Below are positions 1 to 5,666 of a stretch of 8,508 nucleotides of DNA, piece after piece. This DNA is from Flavonifractor avicola (lineage in GTDB: Bacteria; Bacillota; Clostridia; Oscillospirales; Oscillospiraceae): positions 1-8,508 of the forward strand of contig DXAS01000187.1 in assembly GCA_019116915.1 (NCBI GenBank). The letters run 5' to 3'. The notes under the pieces were generated by a model. That model did not search any database and was not told where the DNA came from. It saw nothing but the letters and a program-made list of their open reading frames with translations. Position numbers and translations under genes: made by a program. Position 1 is the first letter of the stretch. Each line of letters begins with the position of its first letter.

Positions 1-594
1 CAGGCGGTCCCAGCGCTTATCACGGTCCATGGCGTAGAAGCGGCCCATAACGGTGGCCACCTGGCCCACGCCCAGCTCCTTGCACTTGTTCACCAGCTGC
101 TCCACGTACTCCTTGCCGGAGGCGGGGGGCACGTCGCGGCCGTCCAGGAAGCAGTGGACGAACACCTTGTGCAGGCCTCGCTTCTTGGCCATCTCCAGCA
201 GGGCAAAGATGTGGGTGATGTGGCTGTGGACGCCGCCGTCGGACAGCAGGCCGAACACGTGCAGCGCGCCGTCCCGCTCCTTGCAGTCGTCCATGGCCTC
301 GATATAGGCCTCATTCTCAAAGAAGCTGCCGTCCTGAATAGCCTTGGTGATCCGGGGCAGGTCCTGGAACACCACCCGGCCTGCGCCGATGTTGGTGTGA
401 CCCACCTCGGAATTGCCCATCTGGCCCTCGGGCAGGCCCACATCCATGCCGGAGGCCGCCAGCTTGCAGCCGGGATTCTCGGCAAAGATCCTGTCCAGAT
501 TGGGGGTATGGGCGGCGGCGATGGCGTTGCCAGTCTTGTCGCTGCGCAGGCCGAAGCCGTCCATAATGATGAGAGTAGTCGGTGTTTTACTCAT
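1..594 (-). CDS. gpmI: 2,3-bisphosphoglycerate-independent phosphoglycerate mutase (partial, N-terminal 198 residues)
   Basis: This enzyme interconverts 3-phosphoglycerate and 2-phosphoglycerate in cytosolic glycolysis, using two metal ions (usually manganese) and a phosphoserine intermediate. I translated the minus strand from the ATG at 594-592; the frame is open to the left edge, so only about 40% of a typical 510-residue protein is present. Visible family motifs are MDGFG at 11-15 (Asp12, metal ligand), MGNSEVGH at 59-66 (Ser62, the phosphorylated nucleophile), GGVHSH at 120-125, DGRDVPP at 151-157 and GRFYAMDRDKRWDR at 184-197. The substrate-binding domain inserted in the alkaline-phosphatase fold begins in this portion. 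The start is supported by AGAGG at 601-605 with a 6-nt spacer. It begins 33 nt after the tpiA stop and is the last visible gene of the trmL-pgk-tpiA-gpmI operon; enolase often follows in related operons but would be outside the window. It is not the cofactor-dependent GpmA type, which lacks these motifs. Confidence 0.96.
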   Translation of the reverse strand, partial: MSKTPTTLIIMDGFGLRSDKTGNAIAAAHTPNLDRIFAENPGCKLAASGMDVGLPEGQMGNSEVGHTNIGAGRVVFQDLPRITKAIQDGSFFENEAYIEAMDDCKERDGALHVFGLLSDGGVHSHITHIFALLEMAKKRGLHKVFVHCFLDGRDVPPASGKEYVEQLVNKCKELGVGQVATVMGRFYAMDRDKRWDRL

Positions 595-627
595 AGTTTA
601 CCTCTGTTCTCTGCCAAAAACGCTATC

Positions 628-1401
628 TTATTCCTGGTTGGCGGCGTTGATAATCTCCACAAAGTCGGGAGCCTTCAGGGAAGCGCCGCCGATCAGGCCG
701 CCGTCCACGTCGGGCTGAGCCAGCAGCTCCTGGGCGTTCTTGGCGTTCATGGAGCCGCCGTACTGGATGGTGACGGAGCGGGCCACGCGGGCGCCGTACA
801 GCTTGCGGATGACGGCGCGGATGGCCTCGCACACCTCGTTGGCCTGCTCGGCAGTGGCGGTCTTGCCGGTGCCGATAGCCCAGATGGGCTCATAGGCGAT
901 GACCACATGGCGCATCTTGTCGGCGGGCACGCCGGACAGAGCGGCCTTCACCTGGTAGGAGATCAGGTCCATGGTGACGCCCAGCTCACGCTGCTCCAGG
1001 CTCTCGCCCACGCACACGATGGGGTACAGGCCGGCCTCCAGGGCGGCGTGAACCTTCTTGTTGACGGTGAAGTCGGTCTCATTGTAGTACTGGCGACGCT
1101 CGGAGTGGCCGATGATGACATACTTCACGCCGATCTCCTTGAGCATTTCAGGAGAGACCTCGCCGGTGAAAGCGCCGTGGGACTCGTAGTGGCAGGTCTC
1201 AGCGCCGATGGCCACCCGGCTCTCCTTGAACAGGCGCACAGCAGCCTGAAGGTTCACAGAGGGCACGCACAGCACCACCTCGCACCACTTGGGCTTGCCG
1301 ATGAGGGGCTTGAGCTCCTCGGCAAAGGCCCGGGTTTCGGAGAGGGTCTTGTTCATCTTCCAGTTGCCGGCAATAATGGTTTTGCGATATCTTCTGTTCA
1401 T
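628..1401 (-). CDS. tpiA: triosephosphate isomerase
   Basis: This enzyme interconverts dihydroxyacetone phosphate and glyceraldehyde 3-phosphate. The 257-residue length matches the family's usual 250-255. The (beta/alpha)8 signature residues are all present: GNWKMN at 12-17 (Asn13 and Lys15), IGHSERR at 97-103 (catalytic electrophile His99), AYEPIWAIGTGK at 169-180 (catalytic base Glu171, then the mobile loop 6), YGGSMN at 214-219, and the phosphate-binding GGLIGGASL at 234-242. It looks fully functional. The ATG at 1401 is the only plausible start in frame near the first strand. It is preceded by AAAGGGG (1414-1420), about 12 nt away, which is longer than for its neighbours. It lies 123 nt downstream of pgk across an unusually structured spacer, and 33 nt upstream of gpmI. 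I see no promoter of its own, so it is probably expressed from the trmL-pgk transcript. Confidence 0.98.
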   Translation of the reverse strand: MNRRYRKTIIAGNWKMNKTLSETRAFAEELKPLIGKPKWCEVVLCVPSVNLQAAVRLFKESRVAIGAETCHYESHGAFTGEVSPEMLKEIGVKYVIIGHSERRQYYNETDFTVNKKVHAALEAGLYPIVCVGESLEQRELGVTMDLISYQVKAALSGVPADKMRHVVIAYEPIWAIGTGKTATAEQANEVCEAIRAVIRKLYGARVARSVTIQYGGSMNAKNAQELLAQPDVDGGLIGGASLKAPDFVEIINAANQE

Positions 1402-1524
1402 GGGTAGAATTGGCCCCTTTCTTCTATTTTTCTCTCTTGGGTTCCGACCCCATTCGGGTCTGCGCGGCAGGGGACTGCGCGCGCCGTTGTCGCGCTGCGG
1501 CGGCTTCGCACGCCTCCGCGCTTT
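1402..1524. repeat. structured GC-rich spacer between pgk and tpiA with three inverted repeats
   Basis: This 123-bp gap contains three neighbouring inverted repeats. Arm pair one is GACCC/GGGTC (1446-1450 and 1456-1460, 5-nt loop). Pair two is GCGCGGCAG against CTGCGCGC (1462-1482, GGGA loop, one bulged base). Pair three is GCGGCGGC against GCCTCCGC (1497-1504 and 1512-1519, one mismatch, 7-nt loop). Another GCGCG/CGCGC pairing (1479-1483 with 1491-1495) overlaps the second hairpin and would compete with it. Read as plus-strand RNA, the third hairpin is followed by TTTTT, but no plus-strand gene leads into it. On the minus strand, the sense strand of the operon, no hairpin is followed directly by a U-tract. 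I see no coding capacity or promoter. It may be a dispersed palindromic (REP-like) element or an mRNA processing/stability segment between pgk and tpiA; with a single copy visible I cannot decide. Confidence 0.5.
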
Positions 1525-2793
1525 TTACTTGTCCAGCAGGCAGGCCACGCCGGGCAGCTCCTTGCCCTCCATAAACTCCAGGCTGGCGCCGCCGCCGGTG
1601 GAGATGTGGGTCATCTTGTCGGCATAGCCCAGCTGCTGCACAGCGGCAGCGGAGTCGCCGCCACCGATGATGGTGATGGCGTTGCTGTTGCTCAGAGCCT
1701 CAGCCACAGCCTTGGTGCCCTTGGCAAAGGCGGGGAACTCAAATACGCCCATGGGGCCGTTCCAGATGACAGTGCCGGCATCCTTCACAGCGTCGGCGTA
1801 GGCGGCAATGGCCTTGGGGCCGATGTCCATGCCCATGCAGTCGTCGGGGATGTTCATGCTGTCCACCAGGATGGGCTCGGCGTCGGCAGAGAACTCCTTG
1901 GCACAGACGGTATCCTCAGGCAGGAGCAGCTTCACGCCCTTCTCCTTGGCCTTCTTCATCATGTCGTTGCAGTAGTCCAGCCAGTCCTCCTCCAGCAGGG
2001 ACTTGCCCACGGAGCCGCCCTGAGCCTTGAGGAAGGTGTAGGTCATACCGCCGCCGATGATAATGGTGTCGGCGATCTCCAGCAGGTTGTTGATGACGCC
2101 GATCTTGGAGGACACCTTGGAGCCGCCCAGAATTGCCACCAGGGGACGCTTGGGATTGGCCAGAGCGCCGCCGATGATCTCCAGCTCCTTCTGGATCAGG
2201 AAGCCGGACACGGCGGGCAGGTACTGGGCCACGCCGGCGGTGGAGGCGTGAGCGCGGTGCACGGCACCGAAGGCGTCGGACACATACACCTCAGCCATAT
2301 CAGCCATGGCCTTGGCCAGGGCGGGATCGTTCTTGGTCTCACCCTTCTCAAAGCGGGTGTTCTCCAGCAGCATGATCTGGCCGGGCTTCAGAGCGGCGGC
2401 CTTGGCCTGGGCGTCGGGGCCCACCACGTCGGAGGCCATGATGACCTCGCGGCCCAGCAGCTCGCTCAGGCGCTTGGCCACAGGAGCCAGAGACAGCTTG
2501 GCCAGGGACTTCTTCCACTCCTCCTCAGTGATGGAGGCAGGGTCCTTGCCCTTCTCGGCCTGCTTCTTCACATAGGAATCAAAGGTGGCCACAGGCTTGC
2601 CCAGGTGGGAGCAGGCAATCACAGCAGCATTCTGATCCAGCAGGTACTGGATGGTGGGCAGAGCCGCACGGATGCGCTTGTCGTCGGTGATGGCGCCGGT
2701 GGTCTTGTCCTGGGGCACGTTGAAGTCGCAGCGCAGCAGCACCTTCTTGCCGGCCACGTCGATGTCTTTTACGGTTTTCTTGTTGTAGTTCAT
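1525..2793 (-). CDS. pgk: phosphoglycerate kinase
   Basis: Pgk transfers the acyl phosphate of 1,3-bisphosphoglycerate to ADP, giving ATP and 3-phosphoglycerate. Substrate-side residues lie in RCDFNVP (21-27), the Arg region at 40-42, SHLGKP (62-67), LLENTRF (142-148, Arg147) and DAFGAVHRAHAST (173-185, Arg180). The nucleotide domain shows ILGGSKVSSK (221-230), NGPMGVFE (345-352), GGGDSAAA (377-384) and STGGGAS (398-404). Two things are unusual. At 422 residues it is longer than the common 390-400, because of a lysine- and glutamate-rich insertion of about 24 residues around 68-99, between SHLGKP and SLAPVAKRL. The HLGRP motif also reads HLGKP, a conservative change at a substrate-contacting Arg. 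The ATG overlaps the trmL stop as ATGA, and its RBS (AAAGGAG, 2804-2810, 10 nt upstream) lies inside trmL, so translational coupling is likely. It is followed by the structured spacer and tpiA. Function is secure; the effect of the insertion is unknown. Confidence 0.98.
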   Translation of the reverse strand: MNYNKKTVKDIDVAGKKVLLRCDFNVPQDKTTGAITDDKRIRAALPTIQYLLDQNAAVIACSHLGKPVATFDSYVKKQAEKGKDPASITEEEWKKSLAKLSLAPVAKRLSELLGREVIMASDVVGPDAQAKAAALKPGQIMLLENTRFEKGETKNDPALAKAMADMAEVYVSDAFGAVHRAHASTAGVAQYLPAVSGFLIQKELEIIGGALANPKRPLVAILGGSKVSSKIGVINNLLEIADTIIIGGGMTYTFLKAQGGSVGKSLLEEDWLDYCNDMMKKAKEKGVKLLLPEDTVCAKEFSADAEPILVDSMNIPDDCMGMDIGPKAIAAYADAVKDAGTVIWNGPMGVFEFPAFAKGTKAVAEALSNSNAITIIGGGDSAAAVQQLGYADKMTHISTGGGASLEFMEGKELPGVACLLDK

Positions 2794-3284
2794 ACTATAC
2801 TAGCTCCTTTCATCTCGCCTTCCCCGGCCAGTCCGGGAAAATCCAGTTGTCGCAGGGCTTCGTACGCTAGGATCGCCGCTGAGTTGGAAAGATTGAGGCA
2901 CCGGGCCTGTGCCCGGATGGGGATACGAATACAGCGCTGCCGGTATTTCTCCCGGAACTGCTCCGGCAGCCCGGCGGTCTCCTTGCCGAAGATGAGGTAG
3001 CACCCATCCCGAAATACGGCCTGGGTATAAGGCCGCGGGGCTTTGGAGGTGGCCAGCCAGATATCCTCCGCGCCGGTTTTCTGGAAGAAGTCCTCCAGAT
3101 TTTCATAGACCCGCAGATCCACCAGATGCCAGTAGTCTAAGCCAGCCCTTTTCACGGCCTTGTCACTGATATCAAAGCCCAAAGGCTTAATCAGGTGGAG
3201 TCGTATGCCTGTAACCGCGCAGGTACGGGCAATGTTGCCGGTGTTTTGTGGTATTTCCGGTTCGAAGAGCACGATATTCAGCAT
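2790..3284 (-). CDS. trmL: tRNA (cytidine/uridine(34)-2'-O)-methyltransferase, SPOUT family (TrmL/YibK-type)
   Basis: TrmL enzymes use S-adenosylmethionine to 2'-O-methylate the wobble nucleotide 34 of certain tRNA-Leu species, acting as trefoil-knotted homodimers. This 164-residue protein is close to the family's 150-165. All three SPOUT motifs are present: PEIPQNTGNIARTCA (9-23), FGKETAGLP (99-107), and ARCLNLSNSAAI (127-138) followed by YEALRQ, which together form the knot and cofactor pocket. It lacks the extra N-terminal RNA-binding domain of TrmH/RlmB-type relatives, which supports the minimal TrmL subfamily. The ATG at 3284 has AGAGGG (3291-3296) 6 nt upstream, and a strong promoter lies about 43-71 nt upstream. 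Its last codons contain the pgk RBS, and its TGA overlaps the pgk ATG. It is the first gene of a glycolytic operon, a position where gap might be expected. Substrate tRNA is inferred from the family only. Confidence 0.94.
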   Translation of the reverse strand: MLNIVLFEPEIPQNTGNIARTCAVTGIRLHLIKPLGFDISDKAVKRAGLDYWHLVDLRVYENLEDFFQKTGAEDIWLATSKAPRPYTQAVFRDGCYLIFGKETAGLPEQFREKYRQRCIRIPIRAQARCLNLSNSAAILAYEALRQLDFPGLAGEGEMKGASIV

Positions 3285-3326
3285 TTTATTCCCTCTTTAC
3301 GCCTCTATCACTGTTCAGCGCAGGCT

Positions 3327-3355
3327 ATTGTACTCCAAAATTCCGTGGATTTCAA
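3327..3355 (-). promoter_or_regulatory. sigma-A-type promoter for the trmL-pgk-tpiA-gpmI operon
   Basis: Read on the minus strand, a -35 box TTGAAA (complement of 3350-3355) and a -10 box TACAAT (complement of 3327-3332) are separated by exactly 17 bp. Each hexamer differs from consensus at one position. Transcription would start near 3320, giving a leader of about 36 nt before the trmL ATG at 3284. The leader is too short for a riboswitch. Confidence 0.82.
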
Positions 3356-3394
3356 CCGTAAAAGCATGAAAAAGTGGTAAAACGTATAGTTTTC

Positions 3395-3404
3395 TTTGCG
3401 CAAA
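3395..3404. promoter_or_regulatory. perfect palindrome TTTGCGCAAA in the divergent promoter region (possible operator)
   Basis: A 10-bp perfect palindrome lies in the AT-rich centre of the gap between the two divergent operons, about 15 bp upstream of the proB -35 box and about 40 bp upstream of the trmL -35 box. A second inverted repeat, AAAAC-GTATA-GTTTT (3379-3393), adjoins it. The position suits a regulator acting on proB or on both promoters. No regulator family is identified, and a 10-bp palindrome can arise by chance in AT-rich DNA. Confidence 0.3.
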
Positions 3405-3419
3405 CCATCACTTCTTTCC

Positions 3420-3448
3420 TTTACTGCATTGCGAAACTGTGGTATGAT
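3420..3448 (+). promoter_or_regulatory. sigma-A-type promoter with extended -10 for proB-proA
   Basis: The -10 box TATGAT (3443-3448) is preceded by TGG (3440-3442), giving an extended TGn -10 element. The best -35 box at 17-bp spacing is TTTACT (3420-3425), four of six matches to consensus. Transcription would start near 3455, leaving only about 16 nt before the Shine-Dalgarno sequence. That leader is too short for attenuation. Confidence 0.72.
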
Positions 3449-3470
3449 GCTCTCAGACGCAAGATCAGGC

Positions 3471-3477
3471 AAGGAGG
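3471..3477 (+). promoter_or_regulatory. ribosome binding site AAGGAGG that decides the proB start
   Basis: A full-strength Shine-Dalgarno sequence directly abuts an in-frame ATG (3478-3480), with no spacer. The in-frame TTG at 3487-3489 is 9 nt downstream, the optimal spacing. The RBS therefore favours the TTG as the true start. Confidence 0.7.
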
Positions 3478-3486
3478 ATGAACGCT

Positions 3487-4290
3487 TTGCAGCGCAAGAA
3501 ACAGGTACGTCGATTGGTGGTCAAGGTGGGTACTTCCACCCTCACCCGGGACACCGGGAGCCTCAATCTTCAAAATATGGAACGACTGGCCCGGGTGCTC
3601 TCCGATCTAGAGGGGATGGGCTATCAGGTGGTGCTGGTCTCCTCCGGCGCCATCGGCATCGGCACCAAGAAGCTGCGGCTGGATGCCCGCCCCACCGAGC
3701 TGCGGATGAAGCAGGCCACCGCCGCCGTGGGCCAGTGCATAATGATGCACATCTACGACAAGCTTTTCGCAGAGTATAACCGCACCGTGGCTCAGATCCT
3801 GCTCACCGGCGAGGATGTAGACGCCCCCGTCCGGTCGGAGCACCTGCACAACACCTTTGAGGCCCTGCTGGAGCTGGGGGTCATCCCGGTGGTCAACGAG
3901 AACGACTCGGTGTCCTCAGCGGAGATCGAGACCGGCCAGTGCAAGGTGCTGGGCGACAACGACACCCTGTCCGCCATTGTAGCCCGGCTGTGCGGGGCCG
4001 ACCTGCTGGTGCTGCTCAGCGACATCGACGGACTGTACGACGCCGACCCCCGCACCCATCCCGAGGCCCAGCTGATCCACCATGTGGAGTCTGTCACCCC
4101 GGAGCTGCGGGCCATGGCCGGCGGCGCCGGCACCTGGCGGGGCACCGGTGGCATGGCCACCAAGCTCAACGCCGCCCAGATCGCTCTGGACGCCGGTATC
4201 GAGATGGTCATTGCCAATGGCAGCAACATCGAGTCTCTTTATGATATTGTAAACGGCGCCGACATCGGCACCCGTTTCGCCGCCCTCTGA
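3487..4290 (+). CDS. proB: glutamate 5-kinase (short form without PUA domain)
   Basis: ProB phosphorylates L-glutamate to gamma-glutamyl 5-phosphate, the first committed step of proline synthesis and usually the feedback-inhibited one. The protein is a single amino-acid-kinase domain. Numbering from the TTG start (267 residues), motifs are VVKVGTSTL (11-19, nucleotide-binding lysine loop), VSSGAIGIG (51-59), VNENDSV (136-142), DNDTLSA (157-163), LSDIDGLYDADPR (177-189) and GTGGMATKL (219-227). It stops after the kinase domain. The E. coli type is about 367 residues and carries a C-terminal PUA domain, while short forms near 270 residues are known in Firmicutes, so this is not obviously a truncation. 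Start choice: an ATG at 3478 would add three residues but touches the AAGGAGG with no spacer, whereas the TTG at 3487 is 9 nt away. proA follows after 41 nt in the same operon. A proC gene is not in the window. Confidence 0.95.
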   Translation: MQRKKQVRRLVVKVGTSTLTRDTGSLNLQNMERLARVLSDLEGMGYQVVLVSSGAIGIGTKKLRLDARPTELRMKQATAAVGQCIMMHIYDKLFAEYNRTVAQILLTGEDVDAPVRSEHLHNTFEALLELGVIPVVNENDSVSSAEIETGQCKVLGDNDTLSAIVARLCGADLLVLLSDIDGLYDADPRTHPEAQLIHHVESVTPELRAMAGGAGTWRGTGGMATKLNAAQIALDAGIEMVIANGSNIESLYDIVNGADIGTRFAAL

Positions 4291-4331
4291 ATTCCCTCGC
4301 CCAACCTTATACATAAAAGGAGTGACAAGTT

Positions 4332-5579
4332 ATGACGCAGCTGGAAATGCAGGGTCTGGCCGCCAAAAATGCCAGCCGGGTGCTCTCCATTGCGGGCACC
4401 TCCAAGAAGAACGCCGCTCTGGAGGCCATCGCCTCCGCTCTGGAGGCCCGCCAGGAGGAGATTCTGGCCGCCAACCTGGAAGATATGACCGCCGCCAAAG
4501 CCGCCGGAATGCGCCCCTCCCTCCAGGACCGGCTGGCGCTGGACGGCTCCCGCATCGCAGGTATCGTGGACGGTGTGCGGCAGGTGGCCGCCCTCCCCGA
4601 CCCCATCGGTGAGACCACCAAGATGTCTACCCGGCCCAACGGCCTGGTCATCGGCAAGCGCCGGGTACCTCTGGGCGTCATCGGCATCATCTATGAGGCC
4701 CGGCCCAACGTCACTGTGGACGCCGCCGCTCTCTGCCTCAAGTCGGGCAATGCCGTTATTCTCCGGGGCGGCAAAGAGGCTTTCCACTCCAACCAGGCCT
4801 TTGTCTCCATCATGCGGGACGCCCTGGAGTCCGCCGGTCTGCCCCGTGACTGCGTGGCCCTGGTCACCGACACCACCCGCCAGAGCGCCACCGAGCTAAT
4901 GAACCTGACGGAATATCTGGACGTGCTCATCCCCCGTGGCGGCGCAGGTCTGATTAAAAATGTAGTAGAGAACGCCAAGGTGCCGGTGATCCAGACCGGC
5001 GTTGGCGTGTGCCATGTGTATGTCCACGGGGAGGCCGACCTGGATATGGCCGCCCGCATTATCCACAATGCCAAGACCTCCCGGCCTTCGGTGTGCAACG
5101 CCGCTGAGTGCCTGCTGGTGGACCGGGCGGTGGCCCGGGACTTCCTGCCCATGGCCTGGCAGCTGCTCCAGACCAAGAACGTGGAGCTGCGGGGCTGCCC
5201 CGAGACCCGGGCCATCCTGGGCGACTTCGTGGTCCCCGCCACCGAGGAGGATTGGGATACCGAGTTTGGCGACTATATCCTGGCTGTCAAGGTGGTGGGC
5301 GGCTTTGACGAGGCGGTGGAGTTCATCCACGCCCACGGCACCGGCCACTCCGAGGCCATCGTCACCAACAACTACTTTGCCGCTCAGCAGTTCCTGGACC
5401 AGGTGGACGCGGCGGCGGTGTACGTCAATGCCTCCACCCGCTTCACCGACGGCAACGAGTTCGGCCTGGGCGCCGAGATCGGCATCTCTACTCAGAAGAT
5501 GCACGCCCGGGGCCCCATGGGCCTGGAGGAACTGACCTCCAGCAAGTTCGTGATCTACGGTACCGGCCAGATCCGCTGA
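4332..5579 (+). CDS. proA: glutamate-5-semialdehyde dehydrogenase (gamma-glutamyl phosphate reductase)
   Basis: ProA reduces gamma-glutamyl phosphate with NADPH to glutamate-5-semialdehyde, which cyclises to pyrroline-5-carboxylate for proline synthesis. Its unstable substrate is made by ProB, encoded just upstream. The 415-residue length is typical. Motifs of this aldehyde-dehydrogenase-superfamily branch are PLGVIGIIYEARPNVT (113-128), LRGGKEA (144-150), PRGGAGLI (201-208), RPSVCNAAE (251-259, catalytic Cys255), NASTRFTDG (366-374), EFGLGAEIGIST (376-387) and ARGPMGL (392-398). All key positions appear intact. The ATG at 4332 has AAAAGGAG (4315-4322) 9 nt upstream. It shares the proB promoter. 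The stop is followed by a perfect hairpin (5617-5646) and then a small unknown gene on the same strand. Confidence 0.98.
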   Translation: MTQLEMQGLAAKNASRVLSIAGTSKKNAALEAIASALEARQEEILAANLEDMTAAKAAGMRPSLQDRLALDGSRIAGIVDGVRQVAALPDPIGETTKMSTRPNGLVIGKRRVPLGVIGIIYEARPNVTVDAAALCLKSGNAVILRGGKEAFHSNQAFVSIMRDALESAGLPRDCVALVTDTTRQSATELMNLTEYLDVLIPRGGAGLIKNVVENAKVPVIQTGVGVCHVYVHGEADLDMAARIIHNAKTSRPSVCNAAECLLVDRAVARDFLPMAWQLLQTKNVELRGCPETRAILGDFVVPATEEDWDTEFGDYILAVKVVGGFDEAVEFIHAHGTGHSEAIVTNNYFAAQQFLDQVDAAAVYVNASTRFTDGNEFGLGAEIGISTQKMHARGPMGLEELTSSKFVIYGTGQIR

Positions 5580-5616
5580 GCATAGAATGGAGCGGCCCCA
5601 TACGGAATTCTTGTTA

Positions 5617-5646
5617 CATACGGCGGGCAGCAATGCCCGCCGTATG
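5617..5646 (+). other. perfect 13-bp hairpin with GCAA loop between proA and the small downstream gene
   Basis: The arms at 5617-5629 and 5634-5646 (CATACGGCGGGCA and its exact complement) enclose a GCAA tetraloop of the stable GNRA class. The sequence after the stem is AATTTGTAGG, with only three U residues, so it is a poor intrinsic terminator. The heptamer CATACGG also occurs at 5599-5605 and could pair with the same 3' arm, giving a weak alternative fold. It ends only 7 nt before the RBS of the next gene. Likely roles are 3'-end protection of the proBA message, partial termination, or control of the downstream gene; these are inferences. Confidence 0.7.
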
Positions 5647-5666
5647 AATTTGTAGGGGGTGCTTCC

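Noticed and set aside
154..1407. Plus-strand open frame of 417 codons opposite gpmI and tpiA
   Set aside because: It lies antisense to two genes with complete family motifs. Its Gly/Leu/His/Val-rich composition is what the complement of G/C-biased third codon positions produces, and it runs through the structured gap without any recognisable domain.
1497..1526. Plus-strand intrinsic terminator (GCGGCGGC stem followed by TTTTT)
   Set aside because: No plus-strand transcript is expected here. The T-run is the complement of the end of pgk (TAA and following A residues), and the stem has a mismatch, so it is treated as part of the structured spacer.
1606..3000. Plus-strand open frame of 464 codons opposite pgk and trmL
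   Set aside because: It is antisense to pgk and trmL, spans both genes including their overlap, and has low-complexity Gly/Leu/His-rich translation. It is a codon-bias artefact.
3285..3477. Riboswitch or T-box leader upstream of proB or trmL
   Set aside because: The predicted leaders are about 32 and 36 nt, too short for such elements, and no T-box or aptamer core sequence is seen.
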